DNA of 64,000 nt from Flavobacteriales bacterium UBA952 (GTDB taxonomy: Bacteria > Bacteroidota > Bacteroidia > Flavobacteriales_D > Crocinitomicaceae), in the NCBI GenBank assembly GCA_905182495.1, contig CAJJBU010000013.1, positions 1 to 64,000 of the forward strand, given 5' to 3'. The stretch's first letter is position 1, and each line of letters begins with the position of its first letter. The notes under the pieces were generated by a model. It was not told where the DNA came from, did no database searches, and saw only the letters and a list, made by a program, of their open reading frames with translations. Of the stretch, positions 36,886 through 45,386 are shown piece after piece. A program made the position numbers and the translations under genes.

Positions 36886-37590
36886 ATGAAAAATCTTATT
36901 TCTTTACTTACTATTATCTTATTTACAAATATAGTATCAGCTCAAATGTCTATTGAAGTTCAAGCCAAAGGTGCTGCTAACTCCACCTGGCTTTTAAACA
37001 AAAATATCTCAGACAAGGGTGCTACACAAGATTATGCCGCTGCTTGGGGGTCTAGTTATGGAATCGCCGCCAATGCTTATTTCGGGATGACTGGAGTTGG
37101 TATTGAATTTCTATACAATACACATAATGCAAATTATACCGGTCAAGATGCACTTATTGCTGGGGATTATACCTCTTCTATTAAATTACAAACCATTCAA
37201 ATCCCATTATTACTTAAGTTTCAGAGTGAGAAAGGGGCATATATTGAATTAGGACCACAACTAACCAACATTTCTAAAGCTACTTATAATATTGATGACC
37301 AGTTCGGTGTGTTATCTCTTATTCAAGATGGGGATAAGACAGAAGAATACTCAGGTTCTTATTTCTCGGGGGTACTTGGTTTTGGATCTAAAATTGCTTT
37401 TGGTGACTTGCCTTTAGGAATGCTTATCGGATTGAGACTTCAATACAGTTTTGGTGATCTTATGGGCGTCGATGGTCAAGGAAACACATTAGGAAGTGAA
37501 GAAAGTCCGAGCATTTGGCATCCTAGTCATGAGCCTACTCAGGCAGTCTCTGGCGGGATTGTTATCGGTCTAACTTATACAATTCAGTAA
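36886..37590 (+). CDS. Outer-membrane beta-barrel protein (porin family)
   Basis: A 234-residue protein with a signal peptide (1-19, ending VSAQ) and about eight amphipathic strands with girdle aromatics, for example ANAYFGMTGVGIEFLYN and QIPLLLKFQSEKGAYIELG. This is the pattern of PorT-like/OMP_b-brl proteins of Bacteroidota. It ends two bases before the convergent PhnA-like gene. No specific function is visible. Confidence 0.8.
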   Translation: MKNLISLLTIILFTNIVSAQMSIEVQAKGAANSTWLLNKNISDKGATQDYAAAWGSSYGIAANAYFGMTGVGIEFLYNTHNANYTGQDALIAGDYTSSIKLQTIQIPLLLKFQSEKGAYIELGPQLTNISKATYNIDDQFGVLSLIQDGDKTEEYSGSYFSGVLGFGSKIAFGDLPLGMLIGLRLQYSFGDLMGVDGQGNTLGSEESPSIWHPSHEPTQAVSGGIVIGLTYTIQ

Positions 37591-37591
37591 A

Positions 37592-38158
37592 CTACTTCTT
37601 GACATATTGGGTGAGAATAACAATTTTTTGCCCATTTACTTTTCCTTCTATGTGTTCGACATTATCGTGCACTAAGGAGATGTTTCGTACGGCCGTTCCT
37701 CTTTTGGCCGTGAAGCCTGCTCCCTTTACTTTTAAATCCTTTATTAGAACAACAGAATCCCCCATGGACAAGACGACTCCGTTGGCATCTTTGTGTTCTA
37801 AAGTTTCTGAATATTTTTGGCCATAGGCAGCCCATGACTTTGTTTCCTCATCCAAGTAAAGCATCTCAAGTAAATCAATGGGCCATCCTTCGTCTTTGAG
37901 AGCGTTTAGTAATCTCCAAGCAACAACCTGGACTGCTTGGGTCTCACTCCACATACTATCACTAAGGCATCGCCAATGATTGGGCTTTAGATCTGTCACG
38001 CCTTCAATTTGGTCTTTACAAGCCTTACATACGGCAACTACCTCATCTAATTGAGCACCCGTTTTGGGCGCAACAGTCAGCATTTCGACTTCTTCTGATT
38101 TCGAACAGAGCTCGCATTGATTCCCACTCCTTTTTAATATCTCCTGCAAAAGGCTCAT
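37592..38158 (-). CDS. PhnA-like zinc-ribbon protein (YjdM family)
   Basis: A 188-residue cytosolic protein. The N-terminus has two CxxC pairs (CELC near residue 15 and CKAC near 49) that form a zinc ribbon, and the C-terminal PhnA domain reads MGDSVVLIKDLKVKGAGFTA and GTAVRNI. Despite the name, this family is not shown to act in phosphonate breakdown. The function is unclear. Confidence 0.88.
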   Translation of the reverse strand: MSLLQEILKRSGNQCELCSKSEEVEMLTVAPKTGAQLDEVVAVCKACKDQIEGVTDLKPNHWRCLSDSMWSETQAVQVVAWRLLNALKDEGWPIDLLEMLYLDEETKSWAAYGQKYSETLEHKDANGVVLSMGDSVVLIKDLKVKGAGFTAKRGTAVRNISLVHDNVEHIEGKVNGQKIVILTQYVKK

Positions 38159-38255
38159 AAATAATTTTTAGGCTAAGATAAAGTTTTGGGTCAAGTATAT
38201 GCAACGTAAATAGTTTACGCTCTCTTGTTATTTATTTGTAATCTAAAATCCTGCT

Positions 38256-38657
38256 ATGAAACTACTTACTGAAGACGAAAGATTTAGAGAATACCTTATG
38301 GGCTTTGATGAATATCGATTGTGTGAAGAAGCCAAAGAATATATCCCGACTGAAGTCAAACGAAAATCTCTCATTGAGTCTGCGGAGAACTTGAGTGATT
38401 TTATCACAGACAATTTCGATCAAGAAGCCGTAGATATTGATGCTCCCGAGGAGCTACAGCAAATGCAGGTCGTTGCTTATTTGGAATCTATACCGCGTAG
38501 AACCGTGCATTCACTTTACCATAATTACATGGAATCCTATGGCGTTATTGAGGATTTGATGATCCTCAATGAACATAATAGGTTGCATTTAATTTATCAT
38601 TTGACCCCCCACTCCTTTGAATATTTAGAGCTGTTAAATAAAGAAATTCTAAACTAA
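38256..38657 (+). CDS. Uncharacterised 133-residue cytosolic protein
   Basis: A soluble, acidic, mostly helical protein (MGFDEYRLCEEAKEY, VVAYLESIPRRTVHSLY). It has no signal peptide or membrane helix and no motif I recognise. The start ATG is well placed. It is convergent with the CAP-family gene; the two ends overlap by four bases. Confidence 0.55.
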   Translation: MKLLTEDERFREYLMGFDEYRLCEEAKEYIPTEVKRKSLIESAENLSDFITDNFDQEAVDIDAPEELQQMQVVAYLESIPRRTVHSLYHNYMESYGVIEDLMILNEHNRLHLIYHLTPHSFEYLELLNKEILN

Positions 38658-39187
38658 TCTTCTGGGTAATGACCAAACCAAACCGTTGCATAACCTTGAA
38701 ACAATCCGATCCCAATTGCCAACCAAGGTTCATCCCAGACGTCTAAATTGATCATCACATCATTATGGCTTTTACTGGTTTTCCATGATTTTAAGGCAGC
38801 AACTGCACGCAATGGATTACTACCAACGCAGGAAATCTCATACCCCGGATGGTTGTACGAACTCAACTCCTTTGGCTTATCCCACATACAGCTCGCTTTG
38901 GCATGATCAGAGGTATAACAACACGAGGTCCACTTTCCTTTTTCAGACCAGCTATGCGCATTACAATTGCCTTGGTCAGGACGGTTTAGAGCCAAATCTT
39001 TACTGTGAAGTTGAGCGACTTTTGTCAACGATTTTGACAATGGTATAAGGCCAAGGCCTTTGTCCTTTCGGTATTCCATTATCAAATCATATAGGATTTC
39101 TTCTTCAGCGCTCTGCTCTTGGCTAAACGATGAAAAACAAACAATACAACATAAAAAGAAGAGAGTCCTTGGTGTCGGATGCATCAA
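38654..39187 (-). CDS. Secreted CAP-superfamily (SCP/PR1-like) protein
   Basis: A 177-residue protein with a signal peptide (about 1-22). The CAP fold is seen in the helix EILYDLIMEYRKDKGL, the KVAQLHSKDLA segment and the late SKSHNDVMINLDVW and YATVWFG strands. Typical CAP His/Glu residues are partly present. Six cysteines may form disulfides in the periplasm. It follows hpf on the same strand. Confidence 0.75.
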   Translation of the reverse strand: MMHPTPRTLFFLCCIVCFSSFSQEQSAEEEILYDLIMEYRKDKGLGLIPLSKSLTKVAQLHSKDLALNRPDQGNCNAHSWSEKGKWTSCCYTSDHAKASCMWDKPKELSSYNHPGYEISCVGSNPLRAVAALKSWKTSKSHNDVMINLDVWDEPWLAIGIGLFQGYATVWFGHYPED

Positions 39188-39193
39188 AAAGAA

Positions 39194-39481
39194 TTATTTC
39201 GCCTTATCCTTCATGATCTGTCGCCTTAAAGCTTCAACAGCTACGTCGGCTGCTTCCTCAAAACTTTTACACTGCTTTTTTGCAAACAGTTCCTTACCCG
39301 GAACGTGCAATTTTATTTCAGCGATTTTATTTTCCTTATCACGGTCATTATCTATTCTCAAAAAAACTTCAGCGGATACAATGTTATCATTGAATTGCTC
39401 TAACTTATTCAGTTTTTCTTGAATGAAATTCAATAACTTTTGATCTGCTTTAAAATGAACAGCGTGCATTTGAGTATCCAT
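39194..39481 (-). CDS. hpf: Ribosome hibernation factor (HPF/RaiA family)
   Basis: A 95-residue short HPF: beta-alpha-beta-beta-beta-alpha fold with AVHFKADQKLLNFIQEKL and FAKKQCKSFEEAADVAVEAL. It binds the small ribosomal subunit and keeps idle ribosomes inactive. It lies three bases after the Xer-type recombinase gene, in the rpsU-xer-hpf arrangement typical of Bacteroidota. Confidence 0.9.
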   Translation of the reverse strand: MDTQMHAVHFKADQKLLNFIQEKLNKLEQFNDNIVSAEVFLRIDNDRDKENKIAEIKLHVPGKELFAKKQCKSFEEAADVAVEALRRQIMKDKAK

Positions 39482-39484
39482 AAT

Positions 39485-40363
39485 TTAATTGGTTTTACGC
39501 CCACGTGGATGGGCTTGTGAATAAATAGAATTTAACTTTGCAAACGAGTTATGGGTATAAACCTGTGTTGCTGAAAGATTTGCATGTCCTAAAAGATCCT
39601 TAAGGGTCTCAAGTCCAGTGCCACGGTTAAGCATGTGTGTTGCAAAGGTGTGCCGCAATACATGAGGGCTCTTCTTATCCAAGGTCGTTATCTTTCCAAG
39701 GTAGAGATTTATTTTGCGATAAGCAAATGCGGGATATAGTTTATTACCGCTCCTTAGAACAAGTAATTCAGGCGTTTCTGATGAAAGATCTGAACGAAGT
39801 ACAAGGTACTCTTGTATTTGCTGATGAAGCAGTTTAGAAATAGGAATGATCCTTTCCTTATTGCGTTTACCAAGCACTTTTAGCTTACCATTTTGAATAT
39901 CCTTTAACTTCAGATTAATAAGCTCGCTCAAACGCATGCCGGTTTGATAGAATATCTCAAACATTAAGTTATCCCTTTTACCTTCAAAGTCATCGGTGAA
40001 TAACCCCTTGAGATTTTCCATTTTTATTTCTGACTCTTTTACGAACTGCGGTAAATTCTTTTCGCTTTTGGGCCCGTTGACTTTGACCATTGGGGATTTT
40101 TCAATGATTTGTTCTTTTCGCATCCATTTATATAGACTTCTCAAGGATGCAAGCTTTCGATTTACGGATCTATTTTTCAATCCATTTTCAATAAGGTGAA
40201 CTATCCAAGAGCGAATATATGAGGAGCTAAGTTCTGAAAAATCTTTGAGTTCTTTGAGTTCTGAATAATCTAGGAAATCATTCAAATCCCTTTCATAGGC
40301 CTTAACGGTATGCACCGAATAGCGCTTTTCAAACTGAAGATATGAAATGAATTTTTCGAACAT
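39485..40363 (-). CDS. Tyrosine recombinase, XerC/XerD type
   Basis: A 292-residue recombinase. The N-terminal SAM-like domain is followed by the catalytic domain with Arg in TGMRLSELINLKL, His and Arg in HVLRHTFATHML, the LGHANLS segment and the nucleophile Tyr in TQVYTHNS. The length and context (between rpsU and hpf) fit the XerC-like protein of Bacteroidota that acts in chromosome dimer resolution. The start ATG directly follows the T tract of a terminator. Confidence 0.92.
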   Translation of the reverse strand: MFEKFISYLQFEKRYSVHTVKAYERDLNDFLDYSELKELKDFSELSSSYIRSWIVHLIENGLKNRSVNRKLASLRSLYKWMRKEQIIEKSPMVKVNGPKSEKNLPQFVKESEIKMENLKGLFTDDFEGKRDNLMFEIFYQTGMRLSELINLKLKDIQNGKLKVLGKRNKERIIPISKLLHQQIQEYLVLRSDLSSETPELLVLRSGNKLYPAFAYRKINLYLGKITTLDKKSPHVLRHTFATHMLNRGTGLETLKDLLGHANLSATQVYTHNSFAKLNSIYSQAHPRGRKTN

Positions 40364-40390
40364 AAAAAAAGGAGTCCTTAGACTCCTTTT
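40364..40390 (-). terminator. Terminator between rpsU and the Xer recombinase gene
   Basis: On the minus strand a 10-bp stem AAAAGGAGTC / GACTCCTTTT with loop TAAG runs straight into seven T residues and then the recombinase ATG. It lies 24 bases after the rpsU stop and probably limits read-through. Confidence 0.8.
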
Positions 40391-40414
40391 CTTAACGTAT
40401 ATTTTGTTAGAAGG

Positions 40415-40606
40415 TTACACTTCTAATGACTGCATTCTTTGCTTATAAGACGCTTTAATTATTTGCTGTCTTTTCGTGATTGAAGGTTTTTCAAACTGCT
40501 TACGGCCACGTAACTGTAGCATAACTTTAGTTTTCTCGAATTTCTTCTTGTACTTCTTTAAAGCTCTTTCGATGTTCTCTCCTTCTTTGATCGGTATAAT
40601 TAACAT
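40415..40606 (-). CDS. rpsU: Ribosomal protein S21 (bS21)
   Basis: A 63-residue basic protein with the bS21 core EGENIERALKKYKKKFEKT followed by a basic tail. It is the last protein added to the small subunit. In some Flavobacteria, rpsU is reported to be controlled through its own strong Shine-Dalgarno; here the leader before the ATG shows no GGAGG-like sequence. It heads the rpsU-xer-hpf cluster. Confidence 0.96.
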   Translation of the reverse strand: MLIIPIKEGENIERALKKYKKKFEKTKVMLQLRGRKQFEKPSITKRQQIIKASYKQRMQSLEV

Positions 40607-40638
40607 ATTCTTTGATATTTATTATTGATATCGGTTGG

Positions 40639-40646
40639 CAAAGATA
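40639..40646 (-). promoter_or_regulatory. Putative -7 element of rpsU
   Basis: On the minus strand TATCTTTG, 32 bases before the rpsU ATG, matches TAnnTTTG. Confidence 0.55.
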
Positions 40647-40672
40647 AGTTATTTTCTATATCCTACAAGAAA

Positions 40673-41812
40673 TTATTTTAAAATTTCACGAGAAATTACA
40701 ATTTTTTGAATTTCAGAGGTGCCTTCTCCAATAGTCATCAATTTTGCATCACGTAAAAACTTCTCTGCAGGGTATTCTTTTGTGTAACCATAGCCACCCA
40801 TTACTTGTACAGCTTCATTGCCGCATGTCACAGCGACTTCTGATGCAAAATATTTCGCATACGCTCCGGCTTTCGTAACAGGTTTCTTCAAGTCTTTAAG
40901 ATACGCCGCCTGATAAGTTAGTAATTCTGCCGCATCAACTTCTGTAGCCATATCTGCTATTTTAAAGGCAATCGCCTGAAAATGTGCTATTGGTTTTCCA
41001 AACTGCTCTCTTTCTTTAGCATACTTAACGGATGCCTCATAAGCCCCACGTGCAATACCACAGCTTAAGGATGCGATAGAAACTCTTCCTCCATCAAGAA
41101 CTTGCATGGCTTGTTTAAAGCCATCGCCAATATTACCAATAACATTGGCTTCAGGCACACGAACATTGTCAAAGATCAGCTCAGCTGTTTCACTAGCCCG
41201 CACACCTAACTTCTCCTTTATTTGAACTGCTGAAAAACCAGGCATTCCTTTTTCAATAATAAATGCTGTAATACCATTACTATCTAAAAGGTCACCTGTT
41301 CGAATTAACACAACCGCTACATCGCCAGATAAACCATGAGTGATCCAATTTTTCGTGCCATTCAACACCCAATCGTCACCATCCTTGACGGCTGTGGCTT
41401 GCATTCTCATCGCATCCGAGCCAGTATTTGCCTCTGTAAGACCCCATGCGCCAATCCATTCGCCGCTGGCAAGTTTAGGTAAGTATTTTCTTTTTTGCGC
41501 TTCATTACCATGGTAATAAATATGTCCAGTACACAATGAGTTATGGGCGGCAACGCTCAAGCCAATACCCCCACAAACTTTTCCAAGTTCCATTAAGGCT
41601 GTCGCATATTCTGCATATCCAAAACCAGAGCCACCATATTCTTCTGGAACAAAGATTCCCAAAAGACCAAGTTCTCCTAATTTCTTCATTGTTTCAACAG
41701 GGAATATCTCATGGTCGTCCCAGTTTTTCATTTGAGGTCGAATTTCTTTTTCTGCGAAATCACGAACCATTTGCGAAATCATGAGTTGATTCTCGTTAAG
41801 TTCAAAATTCAT
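40673..41812 (-). CDS. Acyl-CoA dehydrogenase
   Basis: A 379-residue flavoenzyme of beta-oxidation or branched-chain catabolism. The FAD/substrate motifs WGLTEANTGSDA and NWITHG are present, and the catalytic base is the Glu in GEGTSEIQ near the end. The pattern is that of short/branched-chain acyl-CoA dehydrogenases, but the chain-length preference cannot be read. It appears to be a single gene. Confidence 0.93.
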   Translation of the reverse strand: MNFELNENQLMISQMVRDFAEKEIRPQMKNWDDHEIFPVETMKKLGELGLLGIFVPEEYGGSGFGYAEYATALMELGKVCGGIGLSVAAHNSLCTGHIYYHGNEAQKRKYLPKLASGEWIGAWGLTEANTGSDAMRMQATAVKDGDDWVLNGTKNWITHGLSGDVAVVLIRTGDLLDSNGITAFIIEKGMPGFSAVQIKEKLGVRASETAELIFDNVRVPEANVIGNIGDGFKQAMQVLDGGRVSIASLSCGIARGAYEASVKYAKEREQFGKPIAHFQAIAFKIADMATEVDAAELLTYQAAYLKDLKKPVTKAGAYAKYFASEVAVTCGNEAVQVMGGYGYTKEYPAEKFLRDAKLMTIGEGTSEIQKIVISREILK

Positions 41813-41836
41813 ATTGATTGATTGATTTGTTGTTGA

Positions 41837-42367
41837 TTAATAGGAAACTAAATTAATAATATTTGAAGAATGTTTTTCGAGCTTTTTATCGCCATTTAAA
41901 AAGCTTAAGTTGACTAAGAAATTAAACCCTGCAATAGTCCCGCCACATTTTTTAACAAGCTCAGAAGCTGCATCCGCAGACCCACCTGTCGCTAATAAAT
42001 CATCGTGTATTAGAACTTTTTGACCCGCTATAACAGCATCCTCATGCATTTCAATTTCGGCACTCCCATATTCCAAATGATAAGCATGGCTTACTTTCTT
42101 GTAAGGGAGTTTCCCTTTTTTTCTAATTAAAATAAAAGGAACCCTCAAGGCCATAGCCAGTGGGTAACCAAATAAAAAACCCCGACTCTCAATCCCTGCT
42201 ATAGCATCAATTTTCACGTCTTTATAGAGGTGCGCTAAATGATCAACGATTTCTTTTGACAATTCAGGATTCAACATGATTGGTGAGATATCTTTAAAGA
42301 GAATCCCTGGTTTGGGAAAATCAGGCACATCTCTGATGATTTTTTTAAGCTTGTCTTCAATTGTCAT
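41837..42367 (-). CDS. apt: Adenine phosphoribosyltransferase
   Basis: Salvages adenine to AMP with PRPP. 176 residues from ATG 42367 (a TTG two codons earlier is less likely). Shows the family start FPKPGILFKDISP, IAGIESRGFLFG, and the PRPP-binding loop VLIHDDLLATGGSA. Cytosolic. Confidence 0.94.
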   Translation of the reverse strand: MTIEDKLKKIIRDVPDFPKPGILFKDISPIMLNPELSKEIVDHLAHLYKDVKIDAIAGIESRGFLFGYPLAMALRVPFILIRKKGKLPYKKVSHAYHLEYGSAEIEMHEDAVIAGQKVLIHDDLLATGGSADAASELVKKCGGTIAGFNFLVNLSFLNGDKKLEKHSSNIINLVSY

Positions 42368-42540
42368 GCGCAAATTTAAGGAAGGTTGATAGGATTAAGA
42401 ACTTTATACACTTCTTTTTTATCGAAAAAAGGAAATCAAGTATTGAGGCACTGAAATTAATGTTGCAATGTCTGTCCATATTTAATGCACCAAGGAATCT
42501 TCCTTTTATAAAAAAAAGTAAATTTTAACAAACTTTTAGT

Positions 42541-42557
42541 ACTATGTATTGCATAGT
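42541..42557 (+). promoter_or_regulatory. Palindrome overlapping the padR promoter (putative operator)
   Basis: ACTATG-TATTG-CATAGT is a perfect 6-bp inverted repeat with a 5-base centre. It contains the -33 TTG of the promoter before padR, the position expected for an autorepressor site. Confidence 0.55.
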
Positions 42558-42580
42558 TCATTTTTTTACCTATATCTTTG
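42549..42580 (+). promoter_or_regulatory. Promoter of the padR-pspC operon
   Basis: TTG at 42549-42551 and TATCTTTG at 42573-42580, 21 bases apart. The ATG of padR is 38 bases beyond the -7 element. Confidence 0.65.
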
Positions 42581-42617
42581 TATAGTATATTATAAAACAC
42601 TTGAATAAATTAAGTAT

Positions 42618-42953
42618 ATGAAATTGGAAAATACCAAAGCGCAGATGCGAAAAGGAGTTTTAGAATTCTGTATCCTTTCGATACTAAAGGTTAAGGAGGC
42701 TTATCCATCAGAAATAATTGTTGCATTAAAGGAAGCCAAATTAATTGTGGTTGAGGGTACACTTTACCCATTACTTACAAGATTGAAAAATGCAGGACTA
42801 CTTTCTTATAGATGGGAGGAGTCATTATCTGGTCCACCAAGAAAGTATTACAAGCTCACGGAAATGGGAGAAGACTTCCTGGGCGAATTATCCGGGACTT
42901 GGAAAGAACTTAATACGGCAGTAAACAAAATCAGTAAAAACAGTACAAAATGA
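42618..42953 (+). CDS. PadR-family transcriptional regulator
   Basis: A 111-residue PadR-type regulator: a winged helix (GVLEFCILSILKVKEAYPSE, VEGTLYPLLTRLKNAGLLSY, PPRKYYKLTEMG) followed by a short dimer helix. It overlaps the next gene (PspC) by four bases, so it probably controls its own operon. A palindrome on its promoter fits autoregulation. PadR/PspC pairs are common in Bacteroidota; the inducer is unknown. Confidence 0.9.
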   Translation: MKLENTKAQMRKGVLEFCILSILKVKEAYPSEIIVALKEAKLIVVEGTLYPLLTRLKNAGLLSYRWEESLSGPPRKYYKLTEMGEDFLGELSGTWKELNTAVNKISKNSTK

Positions 42954-44488
42954 AAAAAACAGTATCAGTAAATATCAAAGGGATCAATTTCTTGATTGAA
43001 GAGGATGCATACGGCCTGTTACAAGACTACCTTGACCGACTATCTCGGGCCTTAAACAACCTTGAGGGGCATAAAGAAATCATCGAAGATGTTGAGTTAA
43101 GAATTGCAGAATTATGTTCTTCGAAATTAAAAGAATCCAAAACAGTCATAGAACTTGCTGACATAGAAGAAATCATTGCTGCTCTTGGAAACCCAGAAGA
43201 TTACATAGAAGAAAGTGATGGGGAAACATCGGATTCTAGTCCAGCGCAAAACATTGAAAAGACGCACGAAAAAAGACTCTTTAGGGATGTTGATGACGGC
43301 TCTATTGCCGGGGTATGCATGGGTCTTTCAAATTATTTAAGTATCGATGTAGTCATCGTTAGGGCCATCTTTTTAGTTATTCTTTTATTCGGTGGTTTTG
43401 GCGCACCATTATATCTTGTTCTATGGGTTATTGTTCCAAAAGCAAAGAGTACGATTGATCGCTTAAGAATGAAAGGCAGACCAATTACTGTGGAAAGTTT
43501 GAGAGAAGAAGTAGGAAGCGCAGCTGATAAGATTAAAGACAGCGGCAAAAACATGGCGCAACGCGTTAGAAAAGATGACAGGTACCAGCGTTCAATATCA
43601 AAAGGGGCGAGAATATTGAGAACGATTGTTGCACTTGGCCTGTTTGGCTGCGGATTATCACTTCTTATTCCTTTCTTAATCTTCGTTATTGGTGGGGCAC
43701 AAGTCATTCCTGTCCAAAGCGCTGATGGTTTTCTATCATTAAGTGAGCTAGGTGAAATCACTTTAATTAACCAAACGGACTTTAATATAGCCTGGTGGGG
43801 AGCTATAATGGGATGCTTTAGCGCTGTACTATTCCTTTTCCTAATAGGTATCAGTCTTGTATTTAATTTAAAAAATAAATGGTTAAAAATAAGTTTACTC
43901 GGCCTTTTCCTAACTGGAATAATCGGCGGTGTGATGGGGGTTTCTATAGGCATCAGGACAGCTAGAGACTTGGCAATTGAAGCCGAAATTGAAAGCGAAT
44001 TTGCTTCTTTTTCTGCTAACGAACTAACGATTATCCCTACACTTGAAGCTCTCGATTCTGAAGGGAATTATGAAGTGAAAAGCAATGGGAATTGGGGTTT
44101 AATGGGGATAAACAATGATAGCATAACACTACACGGCGTCCACATAAGATATGTGAAGTCTGCGGATTCACTATACCACATCACAAAAAACATAAGTTCA
44201 CGCAGTCATTCTTACCAACAAGGAATCACTAAATGTCAAAACATTAAGCATGAAATGAGTCTAAATAGCGATACCTTAAAGATTGCATCTGCCTACAGTT
44301 TCCCTAGGAAAGACAAATTAAGAGATCAGGAAGTATACATCACCATTGAAATACCTGAAAAAGGAAAAGTTTTAATTGATAATCGCATCGTTCAATTGGA
44401 TCAAGTTGATCAGCTAAGTCATTACATTGAAAACGGTTTGGTTTGTGGAGATGGAAAATACCGTAAACTGACTTTTTATATTGATTAA
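42950..44488 (+). CDS. PspC-domain membrane protein
   Basis: A 512-residue protein in a PadR operon. Residues 1-85 are a soluble helical domain (IEDVELRIAELCSSKL), residues 105-170 a PspC domain (LFRDVDDGSIAGVCMGLSNY, with a membrane helix), then three more membrane helices (about 225-335) and a C-terminal beta-rich domain. PspC proteins sense or help with membrane stress, but the role in Bacteroidota is not well defined. The start ATG overlaps the padR stop. Confidence 0.86.
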   Translation: MKKTVSVNIKGINFLIEEDAYGLLQDYLDRLSRALNNLEGHKEIIEDVELRIAELCSSKLKESKTVIELADIEEIIAALGNPEDYIEESDGETSDSSPAQNIEKTHEKRLFRDVDDGSIAGVCMGLSNYLSIDVVIVRAIFLVILLFGGFGAPLYLVLWVIVPKAKSTIDRLRMKGRPITVESLREEVGSAADKIKDSGKNMAQRVRKDDRYQRSISKGARILRTIVALGLFGCGLSLLIPFLIFVIGGAQVIPVQSADGFLSLSELGEITLINQTDFNIAWWGAIMGCFSAVLFLFLIGISLVFNLKNKWLKISLLGLFLTGIIGGVMGVSIGIRTARDLAIEAEIESEFASFSANELTIIPTLEALDSEGNYEVKSNGNWGLMGINNDSITLHGVHIRYVKSADSLYHITKNISSRSHSYQQGITKCQNIKHEMSLNSDTLKIASAYSFPRKDKLRDQEVYITIEIPEKGKVLIDNRIVQLDQVDQLSHYIENGLVCGDGKYRKLTFYID

Positions 44489-44489
44489 T

Positions 44490-45371
44490 TCAGTTCAATG
44501 ATAGATAAGGCAGCATACGCTCATAAGTCCCCCGGTCAATTAATTTTGAAGACAATATATCTTCTATAGAAGCAAAGCCCCCTTGCTGTAATCTCATTTT
44601 CACAATGGAATTGGCTTGAGCGTAACTCAAATAAGGGTGCGCATATAGGTTGTCAAAGGATACGGTGTTTAATGCGATTTTTCGAATGTTTTCGCTGTCA
44701 ATAATAAGTTGTGAAATCAACTGTTCATACGTCTCAGTCTTCATCTTCCAGACCTCAAGGAGCTGCTCTTTTTTATAATAACCTCCAATTTTTATACGGT
44801 ATTTTAAAATCTGAGAAGCATAAAATGGCCCTACTCCTCTGAGGGAAACCAATTCAACAGAATCTATGGCATTTAACTCCATCATCCTTTGAACGAATAA
44901 TTGCTTTTCTTCAGTCTTGGTTTCTAGTTTCAACTCTTTGGTTTTTGAGGGGTAAATCGTTGAGTCCTTAATCAAAACGTAAAGTTCTTTAGGCAAGACA
45001 TATATTTTTTCTAAAGCTTCGTTAGATACGATTCCGTTCTTTAGAAATTTCAAAATAACTTTCACCTGTTTATAAGAAAGCCCGAGAGCCAACCATTCCT
45101 CCTGAGAATAGAGATTTGGGTCGAAGCGCTTTGGAGGGGTTTTATATTCTTTTCTTTTCTTTTCTTTAGGTTTTTTCCAGTGGCCATCTACATCAGATTT
45201 TTGGATGGTGGCTGCTTCTAGTTTCTGAAGGTCTTCGACAGTTAAAATTACCTCAGGAGGTGATTCAAAAAAAGATAATAATTTCGGTATAAAGACGATG
45301 AAAACACCTATTACAAAAAACAGAGCCAGGCCGCGTCTACTTTTTTTAGAAATATAAAAATGACTTTTAAT
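44490..45371 (-). CDS. Helix-hairpin-helix protein with N-terminal membrane helix
   Basis: Predicted 293 residues if translation starts at ATT 45371. The N-terminus reads SKKSRRGLALFFVIGVFIVF (one membrane helix), then a linker with DVDGHWKKPK and PPKRFDPNLYSQEEWLALGL, then repeated helix-hairpin-helix motifs (LVSLRGVGPFYASQILKYR, and LSYAQANSIVKMRL). This resembles ComEA-like DNA-binding proteins of Bacteroidota. No ATG, GTG or TTG exists in frame before TTG 45092, which would cut the conserved FDPN region, so the start is unusual. It begins 15 bases after the symporter stop. Confidence 0.72.
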   Translation of the reverse strand: MKSHFYISKKSRRGLALFFVIGVFIVFIPKLLSFFESPPEVILTVEDLQKLEAATIQKSDVDGHWKKPKEKKRKEYKTPPKRFDPNLYSQEEWLALGLSYKQVKVILKFLKNGIVSNEALEKIYVLPKELYVLIKDSTIYPSKTKELKLETKTEEKQLFVQRMMELNAIDSVELVSLRGVGPFYASQILKYRIKIGGYYKKEQLLEVWKMKTETYEQLISQLIIDSENIRKIALNTVSFDNLYAHPYLSYAQANSIVKMRLQQGGFASIEDILSSKLIDRGTYERMLPYLSLN

Positions 45372-45386
45372 AGACTTCTATTTTAA

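Noticed and set aside
43333-43953. 206-codon minus-strand frame in the PspC gene
   Set aside because: Antisense of a well supported membrane protein; the product is basic and proline-rich with no family features.
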